Source of the DNA: Actinacidiphila oryziradicis
GTDB taxonomy: Bacteria > Actinomycetota > Actinomycetes > Streptomycetales > Streptomycetaceae
Reading direction: 5' to 3'
Assembly (NCBI RefSeq): GCF_005047355.1
Contig: NZ_SUMC01000016.1
Coordinates: 1-64,000, forward strand
Length of the DNA: 64,000 nucleotides
Of the stretch, positions 34,642 through 43,747 are shown in pieces. Below the pieces are notes generated by a model. That model had not been told where the DNA came from. It made no database searches and saw only the letters and a list, made by a program, of their open reading frames with translations. A program made the position numbers and the translations under genes. How positions within the stretch are numbered: position 1 is the stretch's first letter; every line of letters starts with the position of its first letter.

Positions 34642-36300
34642 TCAGGACCACCAGGGAGGGCACGTCATCTGAACCGGCGACAGGCTCCTGTGGGAGTGGC
34701 AGTCGTGGTGGTCACCCTGGTCGTGGTGGTCACCCTGGTCGTGGTGGTCACCCTGGTCATGGTGGTCACCGCCATAGTGGCCGGGATTGCCATGGTCGTA
34801 GTAGTGGTCGTGGTCGTGGTCGTAGTAGTGGTCGTGGTCGTGGTCGTGGTCGTGGAAGTAGTAGTCCGGAACACTGGGACCAGCAGGACCGGGCGGCCCC
34901 GGAGGACCGGCAGGACCCGCAGGACCCGCGGGACCCGCGGGACCCGGACCGCCCACAGGACCGGCCGGACCCGGACCGCCCACAGGACCAGGAGCACCCG
35001 GCGCGCCAGGGGCACCTACAGGGCCCTGGGCACCAGGCAGACCCGGAGCACCCGGAGCACCCGGCAGACCCGGCGCCCCCGACGCACCCGGAGCACCCGG
35101 AGCACCCGGAGCGCCCGAAGCACCCGGCAGACCCGGAGCACCGTTAGCACCCGGCAGACCCGGAGCACCCGAAGCACCCGGCAGACCCGGAGCACCGTTA
35201 GCACCCGGCAGACCCGGAGCACCCGGAGCACCCGACGCACCCGGAGCACCCGGAGCGCCCGAAGCACCCGGCAGACCCGGAGCACCGTTAGCACCCGGCA
35301 GGCCCGGAGCACCCGGAGCACCCGGCAGACCCGGCGCCCCCGACGCACCCGGAGCACCCGGAGCACCGTTAGCACCCGGCAGACCCGGAGCACCGTTTGC
35401 ACCCGGCAGACCCGGGGCGCCCGGAGCACCCGGCAGACCCGGGGCGCCAGGAGCACCCGGGGTACCCGGAGTACCAGGAGCACCGGGAGGACCGGACGGA
35501 CCCGGAGGACCGGACGGACCAGGCGGACCAGGCGGACCGACGGTGCAGGCCGCTCTCGTGATGGTGTTGCTGTCCAGCGTTACCGCGGCATTACGCGCCA
35601 GGGCCCGGCCTTCGATCACTGCGTTGGTGTTCACCGTGATCGACGTCAGGGCCATGATGTTGCCCTTGAAGAAAGAGTTGACGTCGATGGTGGCGGAGCT
35701 GCCCACCTGCCAGAACACGTTGCAGGCCTGGCCTCCGTTGATGATGTTGACGTTGCTCGACGGAGCCGTGATCAGGGTTGAGCCGATCTGGAAGATCCAG
35801 ACGGCATTGGGGTCGCCCAGGGCATCGAGTGTGAGGGTCCCGGTGAGGTTGATGGACGACGTGGCCTTGTAGACGCCGGGCGTCAGCGTGAGTCCGCCGA
35901 GATTGCCCGGAGATGTCAGCAGGGCGGTGGGCGCCCGGCCGGCCGCATCGTTATAAGCGATCGTCAGGTCGGACTGTGCCTGAGCGGCGGCGGCGTCGGC
36001 GACGTGTGTCACTCCGTTGACGACTCCGGGCGGAAAGCCCGTCACCGAGGAGCCCGGGCTGAGCCCCAAGTCGCCGTTGATAACAGTGGGTCCGGTATTG
36101 GTCACCGTTGAACCGGCGAGGACCGCGTAGCTGGTGGTGGTCCCCAGGTTCACGGGGGCTGTCGCCGCGTACGCGCTGGTCGAGACCAGGCTGAGCGAAG
36201 TCAGCAACGCCACGCCGGGCAGCAGGACGAGCTTTGCCTTGAGCCGGGTGCGTATACGCCGCCTGCCTGGAGGCGCGGACGGGATGTCATCCACTGACAT
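34642..36300 (-). CDS. Surface protein: ice-binding-like domain, collagen-like repeats, His/Asp tail
   Basis: A 552-residue exported protein. A basic N-region and hydrophobic signal (LVLLPGVALLTSLSLVSTSA) precede a DUF3494/ice-binding-like beta-solenoid (about 48-252: GTTTSYAVLAGSTVTNTGPT, GVYKATSSINLTGTLTLDA, GQACNVFWQVGSSATID). Then come about 70 Gly-X-Y triplets (about 255-470), rich in GLPGANGAPG and GAPGAPG blocks, and a tail with alternating Asp-His (FHDHDHDHDHYYDH) and four DHHDQG-type repeats, ending in two Cys. The DUF3494 fold is also used for adhesion. The ATG at 36300 lies nine bases after AAAGG. Function: probably adhesion or matrix with metal-binding tail; inference. Confidence 0.85.
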   Translation of the reverse strand: MSVDDIPSAPPGRRRIRTRLKAKLVLLPGVALLTSLSLVSTSAYAATAPVNLGTTTSYAVLAGSTVTNTGPTVINGDLGLSPGSSVTGFPPGVVNGVTHVADAAAAQAQSDLTIAYNDAAGRAPTALLTSPGNLGGLTLTPGVYKATSSINLTGTLTLDALGDPNAVWIFQIGSTLITAPSSNVNIINGGQACNVFWQVGSSATIDVNSFFKGNIMALTSITVNTNAVIEGRALARNAAVTLDSNTITRAACTVGPPGPPGPSGPPGPSGPPGAPGTPGTPGAPGAPGLPGAPGAPGLPGANGAPGLPGANGAPGAPGASGAPGLPGAPGAPGLPGANGAPGLPGASGAPGAPGASGAPGAPGLPGANGAPGLPGASGAPGLPGANGAPGLPGASGAPGAPGAPGASGAPGLPGAPGAPGLPGAQGPVGAPGAPGAPGPVGGPGPAGPVGGPGPAGPAGPAGPAGPPGPPGPAGPSVPDYYFHDHDHDHDHYYDHDHDHYYDHGNPGHYGGDHHDQGDHHDQGDHHDQGDHHDCHSHRSLSPVQMTCPPWWS

Positions 36301-36637
36301 TGGACACAACCTTTCTTGTTGCCGTTGGCAGTCTCAGGTGAGGTGTGAGGACGTGATGCGCCATCACCAACTCACCAAAACCAGGCAATAGGAACATAAG
36401 AATCAGATAATGAAAAAGAGCCACAAGAGTGACAGATCCGCCGTCGCCTATGTTTCACTCATTCGCTTCCGGCGTGTCGTCGGGTGACGGACACCCAACC
36501 GGCGCAAGAGCCGTAGGCCGGACCGCCGTCGATTGGCCGGTAGTGAGGGCCGTGAGCAGGCGGCGACGCCGCAGAATGGCGATACCGTGTGCGACGTCAA
36601 GTGTTTTGACGCCCCACACGGAAGGGCGGTGTCGGCA

Positions 36638-37966
36638 ATGGACGAACCGGCGTTTTCGGCAGGGGCAGGGGCAGGGGTAACAGCCGACAGACTTCCGGCC
36701 GCGGTGTCCGACCCGGCGCGGGTGGCGGCGGTGTGGGCGACCGGGCTGCTGGACACCGGACCGGAGGAGGCGTTCGACGACCTGGCGTCGCTGGCAGTGG
36801 CGGTGACCGGCGCCGGACGGGCGTTCGTCGCGCTGGTCGATGACCGGCGCTCGTACTGGAAGTCCTGCGTCGGGGTGGACGCCCGGACCATCGCCGACCG
36901 GCAGGAACTGGTGGCGGAAAGCCTTTGTTCCCTCCTGATCGGCAGCGGCCAGCGACTGGTGATCGAGGACGCCGCCGTGGACCCGCGCACCCGCCACCGC
37001 CTCGCGGTGCGCCATATGAAGATCGGCGCCTGGGCCGGGTATCCGATTCTCGATCCCGGCGGGCAAGTGCTGGGCAGCTTCTACGTCATCGACGAGAATC
37101 CGCGCACCTGGTCATCGGAGCACCTGGGCGCCCTGGCCACCCTGGCCCGAGCGGTCACCAGCGAGATCGGCCTGCGCCAGTCCCTGGCCGCCTCTCGGAT
37201 CGCCACCGAGGCCGCCGCCGCCCTCGCCCGCACCCTTCAGGACAGCCTGCTGCCTCCCGTACTGCGCACGGTGCCCGGGGTGGAGGCAGCCGCCGCCTAT
37301 CTGCCCGCTTCCGGTGGCACCACGGTGGTCGGTGACTTCTACGACCTCTTCCACGCCAAGGGCGCCTGGTGGTGCACCGTGATGGGCGACGTATGCGGCA
37401 AGGGCATCGAGGCTGCCAAGGTCACCGCCCTGGCCCGCTACACCCTGCGCGCCGAGGCCACCCAGCACATCTCACCCGCCAACGTGCTCGAACGGCTGAA
37501 CTCCGCCCTGCTCGACCAGCGCGGCGGGGAGCGGTTCCTGACCGCGGTCTACGCCACCTTCCGAGCCACCCCCAGCGGAGGCGTGGCCGGGCGATTGTGC
37601 ACCGCGGGCCATCCGCCGGCCCTGATCCGCCGCGCCGACGGACGGATCCAGAAGACCGGACGGCCCGGCACCCTGCTCGGCGTCCTGCCCGACGTCCGTC
37701 TCACCGACGTCCGCTTCCGCCTCCATCCCGGTGACGCCCTTCTGCTCTACACCGACGGCGCCACCGAAGCCCGCGCCCGTCCAGGCACCCCCGGCCCCCG
37801 CCCCCTGCTCGGCGAGGAGGGCCTCGCCGCCTCACTGGCCGCCTGCCACGGCCTGGACGCCGCCGGCATCATCGACCGGGTGGGCCGCACCGTGACCCGG
37901 TACGCCGGTTCCTGGGCCAGCGATGACACCGCGCTTCTCGCACTGCGCGTTCCGCCACGTCCCTGA
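36638..37966 (+). CDS. GAF-SpoIIE (PP2C) serine phosphatase
   Basis: A 442-residue soluble protein: GAF domain (about 25-190; AFVALVDDRRSYWKSCVGVD, YPILDPGGQVLGSFYVID), a linker helix with LARTLQDSLLPP, the usual entry to RsbU-type domains, and a PP2C-like catalytic domain with metal-site Asp in VVGDFYDLF and VMGDVCGKG, then YTDGATEAR and SDDTALLAL. Such proteins dephosphorylate anti-anti-sigma factors. No HATPase kinase or STAS partner is adjacent. I use the ATG at 36638 because the conserved domain begins soon after and AAGGG lies upstream. Confidence 0.92.
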   Translation: MDEPAFSAGAGAGVTADRLPAAVSDPARVAAVWATGLLDTGPEEAFDDLASLAVAVTGAGRAFVALVDDRRSYWKSCVGVDARTIADRQELVAESLCSLLIGSGQRLVIEDAAVDPRTRHRLAVRHMKIGAWAGYPILDPGGQVLGSFYVIDENPRTWSSEHLGALATLARAVTSEIGLRQSLAASRIATEAAAALARTLQDSLLPPVLRTVPGVEAAAAYLPASGGTTVVGDFYDLFHAKGAWWCTVMGDVCGKGIEAAKVTALARYTLRAEATQHISPANVLERLNSALLDQRGGERFLTAVYATFRATPSGGVAGRLCTAGHPPALIRRADGRIQKTGRPGTLLGVLPDVRLTDVRFRLHPGDALLLYTDGATEARARPGTPGPRPLLGEEGLAASLAACHGLDAAGIIDRVGRTVTRYAGSWASDDTALLALRVPPRP

Positions 37967-38068
37967 CGTACAGCCACCGGGCATACGGTGGAGGGAGGTA
38001 GACACAGCACAGCCCGCGGACCGGCCCCTCACCAGGCGAGTCCGGTCGCCCCATGGAAGGCCGCCGCA

Positions 38069-38329
38069 GTGTCCTTGCCCGACTCCGAATGGACGACAGC
38101 GATCAACGACATACGCGACCAGGTCGAAGAGCTGTGCAGCTGCCTGCGACAAGCCCCGCTGGAGGACCGGCTGCAGGCCGTCGCCACCCTCAACAACACC
38201 TTCGCCGGCCTCAACGACCGTGCCCTGCGCGAAGCCGTCATCGCGGCCCGCGCGGAGGGCTGGGCACTGCGCCGGATAGCCGCCGCCGTCGACTGCTCCC
38301 ACGAACAGGTCCGCCTCCTCACTACCTGA
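38069..38329 (+). CDS. Small protein with helix-turn-helix-like C-terminus
   Basis: From the GTG at 38069 (GGAAGG eight bases upstream) an 86-residue protein: an N-terminal helical part (INDIRDQVEELCSCLRQAP) and a C-terminal RAEGWALRRIAAAVDCSHEQVRLL that reads like a short recognition helix-turn-helix (RRIAxxxxxSxExVR). It lies 100 bp after the SpoIIE gene on the same strand and may be co-transcribed. No family name is recognised. Confidence 0.65.
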   Translation: MSLPDSEWTTAINDIRDQVEELCSCLRQAPLEDRLQAVATLNNTFAGLNDRALREAVIAARAEGWALRRIAAAVDCSHEQVRLLTT

Positions 38330-38368
38330 CCGCCGGCGCGGCCAGACCCGGAGGAGGCGGACGGCAAG

Positions 38369-40111
38369 TCAGCTCTTGTCGGTGCCCGCCCCGATGACGG
38401 TCGGCATGGCGAGGTGGACCGGGCCACTGCCGGTGCTCTTGCAGCCGTCGTGGCAGTCCTTCTCCAGACTGCAGCACAGCGAGCAGATCGCACCCTGGTG
38501 GAACGGGCAGCCGGCCATGTCGGGACGTTCGAAATCCTCGGCGCAGACGGTGCAGGTGAGGATTGCGGCCGACAGCAGGCCGCCCTCCAGGAAGAGGGGC
38601 TCGTCCTGGTCGTCGGTGCGGGCGATGTAGTACTTGCCCTTGGTCAGCAGCGCGAGCAGCGGCGAGAGCGCCATGGCGATGAAGAGAGCGATGAAGGGCG
38701 AGAACGCCTTGCCGTAGGAGCCGAAGGCGTTGAAGTAAGCGATGATGCTGATCGCGGAGGCGATGAGCATCGAGCCGAAGCCGACCGGGTTGAAGTTGTA
38801 CAGGTGGGCGCGCTTGAACTCGATGTACGAGGGGCTGAGCTTGAGCGGCTTGTTGATCACCAGGTCGGCGACGACCGCGCCGATCCAGGCGATGGCCACG
38901 TTGGAGTAGAAGCCGAGCACCGTGTTGAGGAAGCCGAAGACGCCGCCCTCCATGAGCGCGAGCGCGATGCCCACGTTGAGGAAGATGTAGACGACGCGGC
39001 CGGGGTGACGGTGGGTGAGGCGCGAGAAGAAGTTGGACCAGGACAGCGAGCCGGAGTAGGCGTTCGTTGAGTTGATCTTGACCTGGGAGAGGATGACGAA
39101 GAAGGTCGCCAGCCCCAGAGCCACCGGTGCGGCGAAGGTGTGGAAGCCGGAGACGTACTGCTGGATGGGCTCGTTGGCCTTGGACAGTCCGACGCCGCCG
39201 GCGATGTAGAAGGCCAGGAAAGCGCCGCCGATCTGCTTGGCCGCGCCGAGGACGACCCAGCCGGGGCCGGCGCTGAGGACGGCGCCCCACCACTTCTTGG
39301 CGTTGGCCGGGGTCTTGTCGGGCATGAATCGCAGATAGTCGACCTGCTCGCCGATCTGGGCGATGAGGGACAGTGCCACGCCCGCGCCCGCGCCGACGCC
39401 GATCAGGCTGATGCTGGACCCGGTGGGCGAGTTGCCGGCGAAGTGCGTGAACTGCGAGAACTTGTGCGGTTCCTGGATCGCGATGGAGACGAACGGCGCC
39501 ACCATCAGGACCAGCCAGACGGGCTGGGTCCACACCTGCATCTTCGACAGTGCTGTCATTCCGTAGATCACCAGCGGAAGGATGATCAGCGAGGCGATGA
39601 GATAGCCGACGGCCAGGGGTATGCGCAGGCCCACATCCAGGGCCTGGGCCATGATCGAGCCTTCGAGGGCGAAGAAGATGAAGGTGAAGCTTGCATAGAT
39701 GACCGAGGTCAGGGTCGAGCCGAGGTAGCCGAAGCCCGCGCCCCGGGTCAGCAGATCCATGTCGATCGAGTACTTCGCCGAGTAGTACGAGATCGGGATG
39801 CCGGTCAGGAAGATGGTGACCGCGGCCGCCAGAATGGCGACCATCGCGCTGCTGAAGCCGTTGGAGATGGCGATGGAGCCGCCGATGGCGAAGTCCGCCA
39901 GATACGCGATACCGCCCAGTGCCGTGGTGGCCACCACATACGGCGTCCAGCGGCGGAAGGACTTCGGCGCGTAGCGAAGCGAATAGTCCTCCAAGGTCGA
40001 GTTCTGCGTCCAGGCGTTGTACTGCCGCCCCGTCCCGTCGGAGTCCTGCGGGGTCTGTGGTGCCTGCGGTACCTGGGTGCTGTCCGCTGTTTCCACTGCG
40101 TCTGTCGCCAA
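38369..40111 (-). CDS. NCS1 cytosine/purine permease with Cys-rich C-terminal domain
   Basis: A 580-residue transporter with 12 predicted TM segments (about 55-500) and NCS1 features (YSLRYAPKSFRRWTPYVVAT, AIQEPHKFSQFTHFAGNSPT, WIGAVVADLVINKPLKL). After the last helix comes a soluble tail of about 70 residues with eight Cys and two candidate His ligands: TCTVCAEDFERPDMAGCPFH, then CSLCCSLEKDCHDGCK, a spacing suited to two metal ions or a treble-clef/RING-like fold. Such a tail is not part of classical CodB-type carriers. The ATG at 40111 is followed by a Gln/Thr-rich soluble head. Confidence 0.88.
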   Translation of the reverse strand: MATDAVETADSTQVPQAPQTPQDSDGTGRQYNAWTQNSTLEDYSLRYAPKSFRRWTPYVVATTALGGIAYLADFAIGGSIAISNGFSSAMVAILAAAVTIFLTGIPISYYSAKYSIDMDLLTRGAGFGYLGSTLTSVIYASFTFIFFALEGSIMAQALDVGLRIPLAVGYLIASLIILPLVIYGMTALSKMQVWTQPVWLVLMVAPFVSIAIQEPHKFSQFTHFAGNSPTGSSISLIGVGAGAGVALSLIAQIGEQVDYLRFMPDKTPANAKKWWGAVLSAGPGWVVLGAAKQIGGAFLAFYIAGGVGLSKANEPIQQYVSGFHTFAAPVALGLATFFVILSQVKINSTNAYSGSLSWSNFFSRLTHRHPGRVVYIFLNVGIALALMEGGVFGFLNTVLGFYSNVAIAWIGAVVADLVINKPLKLSPSYIEFKRAHLYNFNPVGFGSMLIASAISIIAYFNAFGSYGKAFSPFIALFIAMALSPLLALLTKGKYYIARTDDQDEPLFLEGGLLSAAILTCTVCAEDFERPDMAGCPFHQGAICSLCCSLEKDCHDGCKSTGSGPVHLAMPTVIGAGTDKS

Positions 40112-40394
40112 GGATCCGTCCTCCTGCTAACGCGACTCCCTATCCCGGAAATCAACCGGGGCGAGGGAAGATTCCCGCCCGATTGTTTACGTCGCGTTTC
40201 GACTCATTTAAATCGGCGAGGCGCAAAATCTACTCGCGTAGCAGGAGGCCGATTACAGGAAAAGGAAAGGATGATTGGCCGATCATTCGCGATATTCGCG
40301 ATCAGGAATCGACCCCCGGCCTTCTTTTCGCGCAACCGCAGTGCGCCGCGCGGCCCTTCGTACCCGGCCGCGCTCTCCGCAGGGTGGCCGCCCG

Positions 40395-40525
40395 CCGGAC
40401 ACTTTCCGCCCGGTATGGACCCGGGCGGGACGGGGACCCCGCGTCGCTACCTGGGCACGGGGCGGATTCTCCATGAGGCCGGACTTCCTCCGACCCCGGA
40501 CACACCGCGACGCTACCGCCGTAGG
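40395..40525 (-). repeat. Conserved intergenic element, copy 2 (hairpin-bearing)
   Basis: On the minus strand this repeats the element at 32351-32470. The hairpin is CCCCGTG with CGCGGGG (plus-strand 40437-40462) around the 12-base loop CCCAGGTAGCGA, one base different from copy 1. It reads towards the NCS1 permease gene, whose start is about 270 bp away, much like copy 1 and its gene. Flanks diverge and copy 2 has about 14 extra bases after CCCGGGT. Confidence 0.6.
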
Positions 40526-40533
40526 CGGAAGAC

Positions 40534-40908
40534 ATGGACCTGCTGGGGGTGCCCGGCTGCTCGGCCGCCTTCTCCCCGGCCCCGGACGGGCGGGCGCAGT
40601 TGCCGTTCGACCCGGTGACCGGAGTGCTGGTGCCCGATCTGTGGCAGCGCTGGCTGGACTGGGACCCGGTGCGCATGGTGCCGGGCCACGCCGAGGCGCT
40701 GCGCTCGCTGCACTCGGTCTGGATCGACGCGGGGAAGCGCGACGACTCCTCCCTCGACCTCGGCGCCCAGGCGTTCCACCGGGCGTTGCTCGGCCACGAC
40801 GTCCCGGCGGACCGGATCCGGTTCGAGCTCTTCGAGGCGGGGCACGGCGGCATCGACGACCGCTACCCGCTGTCGCTCGCCTGGCTGGCCCGGGGGATGT
40901 CCCGCTGA
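40534..40908 (+). pseudogene. C-terminal fragment of an alpha/beta-hydrolase (esterase)
   Basis: The 124-codon frame holds the end of an esterase: FDPVTGVLVPDLWQRWLDWD, then HSVWIDAGKRDDSSLDLGAQ with the acid region, and the catalytic-His context FELFEAGHGGIDDRYPLSL. The nucleophile elbow (GxSxG) and everything before it are absent; the upstream sequence is the repeat element. It is probably an inactive remnant. Confidence 0.65.
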
Positions 40909-40979
40909 GCGCCGGGTCAGTCCTGAGGCCGTGAGGACTGTGGGTCCCCGGCGCCTGCCCAGGAGAGCCGCCGGCAGGC

Positions 40980-42881
40980 CTACCCGGTGACGCTGGGGCT
41001 GCCGTTCTCGATGTGGCCCATCAGGCGCCGGGTGAAGGTGTCGTCACCGTCAACGGTCACTTCCAGGTCGTACCAGCCGTCGGGGGCCGGCCAGGGGATG
41101 CGGGTGCTGCCGCCGGGCGCCAGCCCTTCGCTCCGGGAGCCGGTGCCGTATCCGAGGGCGGTGAGGGTGACGTCGGCCGGTTCCGCGCTGATGTTGGCGA
41201 GCGTGAGCGAGATGGTGAGCGAGGCCGGGTCGATCTCGCTGCGTACCTCCACCCGGTCGTCGGGGCTGCCCGCGAACTCGCGCCGGAAGCCGTTCGGCCC
41301 GGTCAGGACGAGGTAGTAGGCCGTGTCGGGGAAGTAGACCGCCTCGCGGACGCCGTCGCCGAGGACGTCGTAATGCTGCGGACGGGCGAGCTCGCCCTCG
41401 TAGCCGTACAGGGACAGATGCGCGCTGGACGTTCCCCGGTTGGCCATGGTGATCTCCAGGACCCGGGCCCTGGGCCTGGCCCAGGCGTCGAGCTGGTACG
41501 GGAGCGCGCGGGCGGGCTTGCGGCCCGGCTCCTGGACGGGCATCCGCTGCTGCGGCGGTACGTCGGGGCGCCAGCGGCGGGCGTCGGCGATGCGGCGCTC
41601 GGTCCGCGTCCGGGGGGCCGGCGGCTCGGCCGTCTGCGGGCGGGTGAAGTCGAAGGCGGAGGTGAGATCGCCCGCCACGGTCCGCCGCCAGGGGCCGAGG
41701 TCCGGGGCCTTGATGCCGAGCCAGGTCTCCAGGAACCGCACGGTGGAGCTGTGGTCGAAGGTCTCCGAGCAGACATGGCCCCCAACGGTCCAGGGCGACA
41801 CGACGATCATCGGCACCCGCATGCCCAGGCCCATGGGCCGGCCGTTGACGAACTCCCCCGGCGTGCCGTCCGGTGGCACGGGCGGCGGGACGTGGTCGAA
41901 AAGGCCGTCGTTCTCGTCGTAGGTGAGGAACAGCGCGGTGCGTGCCCAGACCTCCGGGTGGGAGGCGAGGGCGTCGAGCACCTGGTGGACGACCCGGCCG
42001 CTCTCGACGGGCGAGGACACCTCGGGGTGCTCGGAGTCGGCGGCCGAGGTGACGACGTACGACACCTTCGGCAGCCGCCCGGCCGCGACATCGGCCGCGA
42101 ACCACTCCCCCAGCCCGCCGGTGCGGGTACGGCGCAGCGCCCGGTCGTACAGCCGGCGGTCGTCGCGGCCGAGCCCGGCGGCCCGTTCCGCCAGTGCCGC
42201 GAGCAGCGACGCGGGGTCATCGGCCTCGCGTACCGCTTCGTAGAAGGTGTGCAGGCTGGTGTGGCCCAGCTTGGCCATGACGGCTTTGAAGGGGGCGAAG
42301 AACTCCAGGTTGTTGCACTGGTAGTTGTCCCACTCCTGGTAGACCTGCCAGCTGTACCCGGCATGGTCGAGGAGTTCGGGGACGGTGGTCCAGGTGAAGC
42401 CGGCGTGCCGGTCCTCCTCGCACGCGTCGTTGTCCACGGCCCGCTGCTCGCTGTCGGGCTCATACCCGGTGTAGCCGGATATGTGGTAGTTGCGATTGGG
42501 CGTGGTGGAGGTCAGCAGCGAGCAGTGGTAGGCGTCGCAGATGGTGAAGGCGTCCGCGAGTGCGTAGTGGAACGGCAGGTCCGCCCGCTCGTAGAACCCC
42601 AGGCTGGAGGCGCCCTTGTTGGGGACCCAGGCGTCGTTCCAGCCCATCGACCAGGCGTTCTGGGTGGTGAGCCAGCTGTGGTCGTGGGTGTCGAGCAGCA
42701 TCGGATCGGCGCCCGCCCGCCGGGCGGCCTCCCGGATCGGGAAGGGCAGCACCCCGTCCTGCTCGAAGACGGACTTCAGGGCCCGGTTCGGCACGGTGTT
42801 GCGGTCGCCGAAGCCGCGGACTCCGCGCAGGGTGCCGAAGTAGTGGTCAAAGGAACGATTCTCCTGCATCACGAAGACCAC
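40980..42881 (-). CDS. Phosphocholine-type phospholipase C, lacking its export signal
   Basis: The body is a full phospholipase C of the acid-phosphatase-like family: MQENRSFDHYFGTLRGVRGF (catalytic start), NYHISGYTGYEPDSE, FLTYDENDGLFDHVPPPVPP, VPMIVVSPWT and two C-terminal beta domains (GTSSAHLSLYGYEGELARP). Family members start with a Tat signal of 35-45 residues. Here the frame upstream of 42881 stays open to a TGA near 43075 but has no ATG, GTG or TTG except the GTG at 42881 itself, inside the conserved core. So the gene has lost its 5' end or starts at an unusual codon. It may be non-functional. Confidence 0.7.
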   Translation of the reverse strand: MVFVMQENRSFDHYFGTLRGVRGFGDRNTVPNRALKSVFEQDGVLPFPIREAARRAGADPMLLDTHDHSWLTTQNAWSMGWNDAWVPNKGASSLGFYERADLPFHYALADAFTICDAYHCSLLTSTTPNRNYHISGYTGYEPDSEQRAVDNDACEEDRHAGFTWTTVPELLDHAGYSWQVYQEWDNYQCNNLEFFAPFKAVMAKLGHTSLHTFYEAVREADDPASLLAALAERAAGLGRDDRRLYDRALRRTRTGGLGEWFAADVAAGRLPKVSYVVTSAADSEHPEVSSPVESGRVVHQVLDALASHPEVWARTALFLTYDENDGLFDHVPPPVPPDGTPGEFVNGRPMGLGMRVPMIVVSPWTVGGHVCSETFDHSSTVRFLETWLGIKAPDLGPWRRTVAGDLTSAFDFTRPQTAEPPAPRTRTERRIADARRWRPDVPPQQRMPVQEPGRKPARALPYQLDAWARPRARVLEITMANRGTSSAHLSLYGYEGELARPQHYDVLGDGVREAVYFPDTAYYLVLTGPNGFRREFAGSPDDRVEVRSEIDPASLTISLTLANISAEPADVTLTALGYGTGSRSEGLAPGGSTRIPWPAPDGWYDLEVTVDGDDTFTRRLMGHIENGSPSVTG

Positions 42882-43120
42882 GTGCTCGATGCCCGACAGG
42901 CTCCCGGGCAGCGCGGGCCGGGCCAGCAGCCGCAGCAGGGAGGCGGGGAGCGGGGATGATTCCGGCGTGCTGATGGGAAGTCCTTCCTGCGCCCGGATAG
43001 TGCTGGCATCCAGCCTCGCAGGATGGACCGCCCCCTCGCCAGGTGACTCTGGTAACCAGTGTGAAAATGAATCTTTGCCCGGTCACGACGCTCGGGCGAC
43101 GGAAAAGAGGCGGGGACCCT

Positions 43121-43747
43121 GTGATCGAGTACGAGAAGGACGGGGCGGAGATCTACCGCCGGTCCTTCGCCACCATCCGCGCGGAGGCGGAGCTGGGCGG
43201 CCTGCCGCCGGACGTGGCGCAGGTCGCGGTCCGGATGATCCACGCCTGCGGGATGACGGACCTCGTACGCGATCTCGCGTTCAGCCCGTCCGTTGTCGCG
43301 GACGCGCGCGCGGCGCTCCGCGCCGGGGCGCCGGTCCTGTGCGATGTGTCGATGGTCGCCAGCGGGGTGACGCGCAGGCGGCTGCCCGCGGACAACGAGG
43401 TCCTGTGCACCCTGTCCGACCCGTCCGTACCCGGGCTGGCCGCGAAGCTGAAGACCACCCGCAGCGCCGCCGCCATGGAGCTGTGGCGGGAGCGTCTCGA
43501 CGGCGCCGTCGTCGCCGTCGGCAACGCACCCACAGCGCTCTTCCGGCTGCTGGAGATGATCGAGGCGGGAGCTCCGCGCCCGGCGGCGGTGATCGGGGTG
43601 CCGGTCGGCTTCGTGGGAGCGGCGGAGTCCAAGGAGGCGCTGGCCGCGCATCCGTCGGGCCTGGAGTACCTGGTGGTACACGGGCGGCGCGGAGGCAGCG
43701 CGATGGCTGCCGCCGCGATCAACGCGATCGCGAGCGAGGAGGAGTAG
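43121..43747 (+). CDS. cobH: Precorrin-8X methylmutase CobH/CbiC
   Basis: A 208-residue enzyme that moves the C11 methyl to C12 to give hydrogenobyrinate in the aerobic or cobalt-early cobalamin path. Family motifs: FATIRAEAELGG, RMIHACGMTD with the catalytic His, VLCDVSMVASGV, VAVGNAPTALFRL and GVPVGFVGAAESKEAL. The GTG at 43121 follows a GAGGCGGGG site; the longer frame upstream lacks family sequence. Its end overlaps cobK by 29 bp, tail to tail. Confidence 0.93.
   Translation: MIEYEKDGAEIYRRSFATIRAEAELGGLPPDVAQVAVRMIHACGMTDLVRDLAFSPSVVADARAALRAGAPVLCDVSMVASGVTRRRLPADNEVLCTLSDPSVPGLAAKLKTTRSAAAMELWRERLDGAVVAVGNAPTALFRLLEMIEAGAPRPAAVIGVPVGFVGAAESKEALAAHPSGLEYLVVHGRRGGSAMAAAAINAIASEEE

Noticed and set aside
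34678..34870. Val-rich plus-strand frame with dozens of consecutive valines
   Set aside because: Complement of the His/Asp-rich tail codons of the collagen-like protein.
35016..35540. Regular short repeats that could be mistaken for a CRISPR array or minisatellite
   Set aside because: They are 9-bp codon repeats encoding Gly-X-Y triplets in a continuous frame, without unique spacers.
43020..43080. Possible PHO box for the phospholipase C gene (TTCAT, GTTAC and GTCACC blocks on the minus strand)
   Set aside because: The blocks do not keep the 11-bp direct-repeat spacing that PhoP sites need. A CTGGTAACCAG palindrome at 43049-43059 is real but unassigned.
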